Below, in pieces: positions 24,345 through 34,500 of a DNA stretch of 64,000 nt (positions within the stretch are counted from its first letter, which is position 1; the number at the start of each line of letters is the position of its first letter). A model generated the notes under the pieces. It had not been told where the DNA came from. It saw nothing but the letters and a program-made list of their open reading frames with translations, and did not search any database. Origin of the DNA: Ceratopteris richardii (lineage: Eukaryota > Streptophyta > Polypodiopsida > Polypodiales > Pteridaceae); NCBI GenBank assembly GCA_020310875.1, contig CM035428.1:100974161-101038160 (forward strand), written 5' to 3'. The translations under genes and the position numbers were made by a program.

Positions 24345-25275
24345 CAAGTATCGTTTTGCTCCCGCGGTCGAGTATTGTGATACTTAGCAAGTATCGTTTT
24401 ACTCCTGTGGTCGAGTATCGCGATATTTCCCTCCTTTTGGTATCGTTTCGATCAGAGATCAGTATCGTTTGGTCTAGAGATCGTTTTGATCAAAGATCGC
24501 GATATTCACCAGCGATCGTGTATCGTTTGGTTCATAGATCGTGTATCGTTTGGCTTAAGTATCGTGTATCGCTTCTCAGAGATCGGGATACTTACCAAAG
24601 ATCGCGTATCGTTTTGTTCACATATCGTCGATCATTTTGAGCCAAGTATCGAGTATCGTTGGTGCCAAAGATCGTTTCAATCAAAGATCGCGATATTCAC
24701 CAGCGATCGTGTATCATTTGGTTCATAAGTCGTGTATCGTTTGCATGAGAGATTGGTATCGTTTCGGTCGAAGATCGGTATCGTTTATCAGAGATCGCGA
24801 TATTTATCAGAGATCGAGTATTGCCTAAGTCAGAGATCGTGTATCGTTTCAGGCCAAAGATCGTTTCCGCCAAAGATCGTTTGGGTCAGAGATCGTGTAT
24901 CGTTTTCCTTGAAATATCGTGTATCGTCTGGTTCAAAGATCGAGTATCGTGGACATCAAGTATCGCGATATTTCTCAACTATCGTGTATCGTGACAAGGT
25001 AAGTATCGTGTATCGTTTTGTACCGATCTCGATACTTGTTACTGATCGTGTATCGTCTTGAGCTAAGTATCGTTTTGCTCGAGTATCGTGATAGTCAAGT
25101 ATCTTGTATCGTTATACAGCGATCGCGATACCTATCAAAGATCGTGTATCGTGGAGTTTGCTCGCGATACTTGTTGAAGATCGTGTATCGCTACTTCAAG
25201 TATCGCGATACATACCAAGTATCGTGTGTTGAGTTCCTCAAGTATCAAGTATCGTGTCCTACAAATATTGTGTAT
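24345..25275 (+). repeat. Leader array of GTATCG/GATCG motifs, inner Gypsy
   Basis: About 930 bp consist of recurring GTATCG, AGATCG and ATCGCGATA cores in the form GATCGTGTATCG followed by TTTGG-type spacers. The spacing is irregular, roughly 12-26 bp. ATCGCGAT is self-complementary and recurs many times. Every forward frame stays open for long stretches because the motif avoids stops, so the apparent ORFs here are not genes. The array sits between PBS and gag, as in the outer Gypsy. Confidence 0.9.
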
Positions 25276-25526
25276 CGCCTATTTTGGAGCATTTCATGAG
25301 AGACCCTGTTTCCCTGTTTTAACCCCCAAAACCCTGAACTGGCATAACTTTCTCATACGAAATCCGTTTGCTGTGATTTTGGTTTTGTTGGAAAGCTCGT
25401 GGGGAGTATTTTGAAGGAAACTAGATAGGGTATTTTGAAGTTGACCCTCAAGGAAACTAGAAAACCAAGGAGTTCCAAAGGATTTTGAGCAATATAAGAG
25501 AACTTTGGGACTAGAAGCCAAGGCTT

Positions 25527-28500
25527 ATGAACCTCAGATCTGGCAGACACTTAGGCAAGGATAGACAAAGCATTAGATCATCTGAGGCTAGTGTCAACCA
25601 TACAGCTAAGTCTTGGGCTCAACAGCTTAGTGGTTATCCGTACACACGAAGTTCAGAAACCAGTGACTCGGAAATGACTTTTAGCATGGAAAGACCCACA
25701 CGTAGCTCAGGCACTGCCTATTTACAGACACCAGAAGGTCCCTATAAGACCCAATTGGAGTATATCAGGACCAACCAATTAGGTGCTCGCATCTATGAGG
25801 ATGGTCTAAGACGATCAGTGGTTCAACTCAAGAATCCTGACCAACCCTTTGGACTTGAACACCCAGTGGTCAAGTTCGAAGAGGGTGCTTACATTGATAA
25901 GGAAGGAACAATGTATGTGGTTACCAACTTACCAGATAGGACAGATGAGTTTGGAAATATCATTCCTGAGAACGAGATAGGAGACCTAGAGAAAGGGGAC
26001 CTAGGAGGAGAACCCAAAACCCCTAGAGGTAAGTCAGTCTTAACCAGAGTGCTCACTCCAGAATGGATTCCTCAAGATAATAAAAGCATAGAACTATTCG
26101 TGAATAGAGAAACGGAGGAAGCCTTTTGGAGATTTAGGCCAGATCAACCCAGCCCAGTTGTCACCATCTATGAATTCAAGGATCCAGAGACACCAGGGAA
26201 AGTTGTCTATCTAGATCACACATCTCAAAAATTATTCTTGGTATCAGATCATGACAGACATGCTTACACTTGGCAAGGTGAATCAATTTTCCCTCCACCA
26301 AGATCTAATGTTTCCCAGGGCCTCCAAGGAGCCGGATCATCCAAGGCTCATGAAACCCAGAGGGAAAGAACTAGAGAGAGACCGGAGGTAAGCTTTGCAG
26401 ACATTGTAGGCAGAGACAGATCAGGATATGGAACGGAAAGACCTGAAAGGGAGAGACATAGAGTTTATAGGCATCAAAGAGATGATCATGATTTCCCATT
26501 GCTTAGACCACGAGAGCACTCAAGAACCCTTAGACCCTCTCAAGTGGTTAAGACAATGAAGAACTACTTTGATGGATTTGGAGATCCTTATGATCATGTG
26601 GCGGAGTTCAAACAAGTGCTAAGAGCTGAACAGGTTGAAGACTTATTCACCCAGTTTGAGGCATTTGGTTTGACTCTTAAGGGTACTGCCTTAGCTTGGT
26701 TTCAACCTCTAAACAGTCGCAACTATAGAGAGATAGGTCAGCTGCTAGAAGAATTCATTGTGGAATTTTCCAAAAGCGGTATCAGGCATAACACATCATC
26801 CTTGATCCACAGCTTCAAGCAGACACCCCAAGAAACAGTGCGACTTGCAGGAAGAAGGTTTAGACAGTACTTGGAAAGATGCCCTGTACCAGAATTACCC
26901 ACATCAGCCAAACAGGTGGCACTGTTTTTAGATGGCCTATTGAGCACAAAATTAAGGTCATATGTATACCTGAAAGAGCCTAGATCCATAGAAGAGTGTA
27001 TACGGATATGCATTGACATAGAAGACAACTTGGGTGAGGAGTTAGGACTATCCAAACTCTATAAGGACTCTGATAGTTCTACAAGTCATACCTCTAGAAC
27101 CTCCACTGAGATAGATGAGATAGCTGAGCAAGTGGCCAAAAAGCTAGGAGTTCAAAATAGACAAATGCCAAGGGTCACTTCAGTGAAGCGATGTTATACA
27201 TGTGGAGGAGATCACATGGATAATGTTTGTCCGTTGACGACTCAACCCCAAGGAAACCCTAATGCTCTGTATTGCACCATTGAGAGAAAATACACAAATC
27301 ATACGGCTCAAGATTGTCCTTACAATAGGCAGGCTGTTAGACAAAATTATCAGCAACCTTACCAACAGGGTAGGTATCAGAATCAGTACCAACAGCCATA
27401 TTATAGGCCACAACAATATCAACCTCAATACCAGCAGCAATATCAGGCACCATATAGGCCACAACCAGTCCTAGGAAACCAACCGCCAACTCCTGCCAAT
27501 GTGATCCCAGTTAAATATACGATGGTGGAGGAGAACCATAATAGAGCATTGGTGCCACTAACCCCATTGGTCTCAGAAAATGATTCTCACGCCCATGGTT
27601 CAAACTACTTCCATGAAGATAGTCCACATGCTTATTATATAGAGTCACCTGAGCAAAGTGAGACTTCTCAGTGTCAATATGAGACACCACCTATGGAACA
27701 AAATTGGGAGCTAGAATACTCCAATGTCATGTATACAAATCCAAATCCTAGGCCCCAATTGAGACAAGTGAGACCACAAGCCCCTAGAGGACCATGCTTT
27801 AGATGTCAGGGCGATCATTTCATTCGTGAGTGTCCCCACCAACCAGCTCTGGGACAAGGGCAAAACATTACAATACAAGGCTTTTGTCCTGAGTGTGGCA
27901 AGGAACATCTTCCTAGAGAGTGTCCGAGAAACCCCGCTAGTGCACCCAATGTGGTAGGCTTAGTGGCAGATTCAAGTCCAAGTAGTAGTAATGTGGCTCC
28001 TGTACAGGCAGTTACTAGGGCACAGGCTGCACAACAAGCAAAACCATCCGAGCAATCGGAGTCAAGTGAGTCAGGAGAGCCTAGTAAGAGGAAACCAAGA
28101 ACATGGAAGGATACCAGAGAGAAGGCTAATCGCAAGTGGAAAAAAAAGCTATCCGAGCTAGAAGAAAGCCTAAGGGATACCAAAACAAAAATAGAAGACA
28201 TTGCATCTCAAAGCCCCTCACATACCGAAGCTCCATCCACTCCACCTCATTCCACCCCACCACCCATTGTAAATAACCCACAACCAGGGTCTGTTCTTGC
28301 AGATCCAACCCCAGAAGGCTTGGACATGATGTTCAAAGCCTACCAGGCTCGTCTTCAAGAGGGGCCAACAACTGCAAACTTGGACAAGAGTTACCCGAGA
28401 GCAGATTTAGAGATTGAACGGATGAAAATGTGCATGAAAATGGTAGAACAAGCTCAAGCTATACTTGAGACTAGTCAAAAGTTCAATAAGACAAACTCTG

Positions 28501-31500
28501 TCAAACCGGATTTGCATTTCCAAGGCTTACTAGAAAGATTAGAGCAATTGGTAAACAAACCACAAGTTTCTTTACCTCCACAAGCTCAACCAGTTATTGA
28601 AAGAGGAAGCTCACCACCAATGGGAGCTTATGTTCCTAATTCCACGGATGCTGGAATACCTCCTTCAATTCAACAGTATTCTCAAGAGTTCTTGCGGGAA
28701 ATACAAGAAGAGAAATGGGCCAAGGAGAAGGGTAACTCCCCTCCTATTCCTGAGATTGATGATCTTCATGATCAATTTCCCCAAGACATCCCGTCTATCT
28801 ATGGAGATCAAACAGAGCAACAAGAGGATGAGAGATTAGATTTTGAATCTAATTCTTTACAAGAGTTGCCTCATTTCACAGGCCCATGGGAATCTGAATC
28901 TATCCAGATCAGAGCTCCCACAATATTGGTAAGAAATGAAGACTCAGTGATTCCAAGAAACACTGATGTTGTTAAGAACACTAAGGTTCAATGTCATCTC
29001 ACTGTGGAAGAGCTGCTCAAAGCAAAACCTGAGCTCTGGAATCATGTGAAGGATCAGGTTCCAGAACTTGAATCCAATATGCCAAAAGTAGGCTCTAAGC
29101 AAAAAGTTCCAGAGATACCTCTCGACAAGATAGGAGACATGAGCGAAGGTGAAGAAGGTAACACTTATCTTCCGATCACCTATCAAGGTTACACAACCAA
29201 AGCAATTGTAGATTCGGGTGCTGGTGTTGCTATTGCGACCACCTCCTTGTGGAAGCGATGGGGCAAACCCACATTAAGACCAACAAGAATGAAGCTTCAA
29301 ATGGCAGATGGTCATTTTGAAAGACCTCTAGGATTGCTCGAAGGGATAACTCTAACCACTTGTGGTGTAGAGTTTGAACATACATTTGCTATATGTGACT
29401 TTGAAAAAAATAATGTCTACGAGATGATCCTAGGAAGACCGTTCCTACGACAATTGCAAATAGTACAGGATTGGGGAACCAACTCCTTGTACTTACAGCA
29501 TTTAGGGGTCACCACCAAGGTCAATCTGAAGGATTACACCTTCAGAGATGTACCACCCCTACAGTGGAATCTTATCCATAAAGCGGAAGAAGATTCTATC
29601 TCCGTGCATTCTGGAAGTTCACCTGATCCATCATGGCTGCATGAAGATACTCACTTGTGGATGTGCAAGGTCGCAAAGGAAGAGGAAAAGCGCCTAAAAG
29701 CGAGAGAAGAAGGAACTCCCCCAGGATATAGACCAATAAAAGACCTAGCCTATACACCGATGATATTTCCAGATGAGGAATTTGAGCCTCATGGTTGGGC
29801 AGAAATCTTAGCTACCATGGACATAGCAGTCAATGAAGAACAATGGACACCTCACTGTGGTGAGGAGGGTTATGATATTTCAGTGTTCATGTGTCAGCCC
29901 CTGTTGGAAGAGTGTGATCCTAGTGAGTTCATAGAAGAAGAAGAGAATGACGATGATCTAGAATCCATTGTGATGGATACTTACTTTGACTCAGAGGAAC
30001 ACTATTTAGAAGACATAGGAGTGTTAACCCAAAAAGAAGAAGAACCCCTCACAAGTATTAAAACGATAAATTCAAAGGAAGGAAGTGAAGGTAGTAAAAA
30101 GAAAATGAAAAGAAAAGCAGTGAAACAAGAAGAGGAAGAATCATTGTTTGAAGTACCAGAAAATTTCAAGAAATATGAAGTGGAAGACCGAAAAATTTTG
30201 GTACGGATGCCTAAAAGAGAGGCCATTATAGGAGAAGCATATGACAATAAAGAAAAGACCAAAAAAATTGTAGTGACCATTGAAGGGAACGAAGAACGAT
30301 GTACGTACATAGGAGATGACCTAAGTGCAAAAGAAGAAGCAGAGCTTGTAGCTCTATTAAGGGAATATAGGGATGTGTTCGCATGGCACTATAGAGACTT
30401 GAAAGGAGTAGATCCAAAGATTTGCTCTCATACGATTCCGATGACCGCTGATGCCAAGCCCACCAAACAAAAGCCCTACACATATAATGACAATTATGCA
30501 GCCAAAATAAAGGAGGAAATTGACAGGCTGATTGAAGCTGGATTCATCTATGAGATTGAGCACACTGAATGGGTGTCCCCCATTGTGGTAGTGCCCAAGA
30601 AGAATGGGAAATTGCGAGTGTGCATTAACCTTAAAAAAGTTAATGCCGCTACAATCAGAGATAGTTATCCACTTCCAATCACCGAACATCTATTGGAGCG
30701 TGTTGCAGGCAAGGAAGTTTATAGCTTCCTTGATGGATTTTCAGGTTACAACCAAGTAGCCATTGCCCCCAAAGATCAACACAAAACGGCATTTGCCACA
30801 GAATGGGGAATCTTTGCATTTCGTGTGATGCCATTTGGGCTCACCAATGCACCTGCAACATTCCAAAGGCTCATGTGTCATGTCTTCAAAGAGTTCTTGC
30901 GAAAGAGTTTAGAAGTATATGTGGATGATCTATGCGCTCATTCCCAAGAAAGAAGTTACCACATCCCTGAGCTCAGACAAATCTTCAACAAGTGTAGAGA
31001 TTATCGAGTGTTTCTGAACCCAGAGAAGTGTGTGTTCAAGGTACAACAAGGTAAGATCTTAGGTCACATTGTTTCTAAGAATGGAATTTCAACAGATGAA
31101 GACAAGGTAAGAGCGATAGCAGAGCTGCCAAGACCAAGAAATGTTAAAGAGGTACAAGCCTTTATGGGCCATTGTGGATATTACCGTAGGTTTATCCACA
31201 TGTATGCCATCATAGCTAAACCTCTTTATGGGTTGTTAACAAATTTTGAGTGGAACGAGGAATGCGAGAATTCCTTCAACGAGCTGAAAAGACGTTTGTG
31301 CACAGCACCAATATTGACTACTCCGGATTGGAGCAAACCCTTTCATGTCCATGTAGATGTCTCCAATCATGCAATAGGATGTGTGCTAGCACAACCAACA
31401 GGTGAAGGAAACCTAGATTTGCCGATAGCATATGCTAGTAGGCAATTAAATGCAGCTGAACAAAATTATACCACAACGGAGAGAGAAGGCTTAGGCATGG

Positions 31501-34500
31501 TATACGCTGTGAAAAAGTTTAGACACTATTTATTGGCCAATAAGTTCAAGTTTTTCACTGATCATCAAGCTTTACTATATTTGGTCAATAAACCTTGCAA
31601 TACAGGCCGATTGGTGAGATGGTTCCTCTTACTAATGGAATACGACTTTGAAGTTGTTGTCAGGAAAGGTAGAACCCATCTTAGGGCAGACCATCTTTCT
31701 CGTATCACTTCAGGAGAGCCACCGCAAGGAGTGTCTGATGAATTGCCCGATGCTTATCTGTTCAATTTAGAAGTTGTTCCTAAATGGGCAAATAAGTTGG
31801 TACCAGTCCTAACCTTTGGGCCTGCAAATAAAAATGTGAAAACAAGCAAAGAAGAAATTGTAAGATCACAAAAGTATCAAATATTGGCCGGAAGCATGTA
31901 CAAACAAGATCCAGAGGGTGTACTAGCTTGTTGTGTGGAGGACGACGAACATACTAGTTGGATGCAACAAGCCCATGAGGGACTGCTAGGAAATCACTAC
32001 TCTAAACAACGAACATTGCAGAATCTAAAACGTTTAGGAGTGTATTGGCCTAGCATGGACAAGGAAATACAGGAGTGGATCCGGAATTGTCCAGTGTGCC
32101 AGAAGAGACCCCCAGTGGAGCATGCCACTCTTTATCATGTGTCATTAATCCCAGATTGGAGTGCTCCATTGGTTGAGTTCATGAGATCGGGAACATTACC
32201 CAATCAGGCTAGTCTTGCAAGAAAACGGAGCATGGAGCAAGAGGCTCAAGACTATGCCATAGTAGGAGACAACCTATATCGAAGAGGCAAGGATGGTTAC
32301 CTAAGACTGTGCGTTCATGAATCAGACTATTTGAAAGTCTTAGAAACTGCACACAGCGGTGCTGCAGGTGGACACTTTGGGCCTGACAGAGTAATTAAGA
32401 CCATTTTATTCTCAGGACTTTGGTGGCCCACTCTTCATATGGATGCACATACTTATGTGAAGAAATGTGACACATGCCAACGTGCCCAATATCCGATAAG
32501 AAAAGACGAGATGCCTTTAAGGCCAATGATGGGAGGACGTGCATTTTCAAAGTGGGGTATAGACTTCGTAGGTCCCATCAACCCCCCAGCTAGAAACTCC
32601 CATGCAGAATACATTATTGTAGCCACAGATTACCTTACAAAGTGGGTGGAAGTAAAAGCCACGACAAAGAATGATGCTCAAACGACGGCTAAGTTCTTAT
32701 TCGAAAATGTGTTCACTAGATATGGGTTACCAATAGAGTTGGTTAGTGATAGAGGTACGCACTTCTTGAATGAGGTCATTGAAAATCTCCTTCAAGAATT
32801 CATGGTGATACATAAGAAGTCTGCCCCCTATCACCCACAAGCTAACGGACAAGCCGAGAGCACGAATAAGATCCTATGTAACGTATTGACGAAACTTGTA
32901 AATAATAAACGCTCTGATTGGGACAAACAACTCCATCATGCTGTTTGGGCATACCGAGTTGCCTACAAAACGGTACTCAATGCCACCCCATTTCAGATGG
33001 TCTTTGGACAGAATGTCGTGCTACCATTGGACTTCCTAATCCCAGCCTTGAAAGTAGCACAAGAGTACGAGTGGAATGGACACGAGTTGTCATCCAGGAT
33101 CTTTGATCTAGAACGCTTAGGTGAGACGAGGCTACGAGCAGCAGCAGGCATTTATGCTGCAAAGAAAAGGCAAAAGGCATACTTTGATGCCCATGTAAAG
33201 GATAAAGGATTGAAGGAAGGAGATCTAGTGCTGGTTTATACGCTAAAGCAACATGCCCGCAAATTGGAGAAACGAGGATATGGACCCATGATCATTAATA
33301 GACTCTCCACTAGCGGTGCAGTTCAATTGGCCACTTTAGAAGGTGATATCCTACCAAACTATATTAGTGGATGCCGAGTCAAGTTATATCAAGAACCTCT
33401 TACAGAGGAAATGCTCATGAGACTCAACACTGCTAAGAAGCGAAAAGAAGAGGAGTTAAGGGTTAGAGAAGAAGCACAAGCAGAGGCGAGAGAGCGCATC
33501 AGAAGAAATAAGCTACGGCGGCTAGGCCTAGATATCAACAAAAAAGCTCCAAAATATCACATGGACATGTGCCAAAAATCGGGCATGACTACTTCTCAAA
33601 TAATTGATCGACGGCCCTTTGTGACTATAGAGGTAGGACAAGGAAAGAGTGTAAAGACCGTGAGAGCATTAGTTGATTCAGGTGCAGCAACTAGTGTAGT
33701 TCGACTTCCATACTGCCAAGACCTGCAATTGGACATCAAGCCCATGGAAGCCTATCTCATAGGATTGGGAGGTGTGGAAACCTCTTGTTTGGGAGAGGTG
33801 GAACTTCCCATCTACCTTCAAGATGTTCCAATAAAAGTCAAAATGCTAGTGTGTCATGATGAGGACCTCACAGAGCCACTTGTCTTGGGTCAAGATTGGA
33901 TTTACGATCATGCTGTCAACTTGAACCTAAGAAGTCAACTTCTTCAAGTTTGGGTATATAATCAATGCATTACATTAGAATTGGAGAATCGCATGCCCAC
34001 TGACACTGACACCACACACTCTCTTTGCTTCTCTAAGGCTAATCTTCTCGAACAAGATGTTGTAGATGTCAAAAGCTCTATGATCCAGACGGACGCAATC
34101 ACGGAAGGACAGTCGCAAAGGCAAGCTGAACCTTCTTCCTTTTTTTCAAAGAGTAAAGCATCTACAGTAGTTCAACCTCAGAAGCAAGCAAAACAGTGCA
34201 AGACAGCCAGTCTATCAAATAGACAAAGAGCCTTCAAGAGGAAAGAAGTGTTGGGCATGACACAGATCTGGGTAAAGAAAGGAGTACAACCATCGATGTT
34301 GCCTCAAAGACTCCCACCCAACCAGATCGACCATGACAACAGAAGGACCAAGCACCCACGACAGGCTCAAGCACGAAGACTCCAACAAATCTGGGTGCCG
34401 AAGCTATCAATGAAGGCCGACCACAATCAGGTACAAATTTGGGTGCCTAAAAAATTAGCTACTGCTCAACAAGGGCGATTACAGATGTGGGTACCCAAAA

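Noticed and set aside
24345-25275. CRISPR-like array
   Set aside because: Units are short, irregularly spaced and degenerate, with no constant repeat or unique spacers. The context is a plant retrotransposon leader.
24356-25299. Several overlapping frames rich in Ser, Arg, Tyr and Asp
   Set aside because: They arise from the GTATCG/GATCG array in the inner Gypsy leader, with no start context or conserved product.
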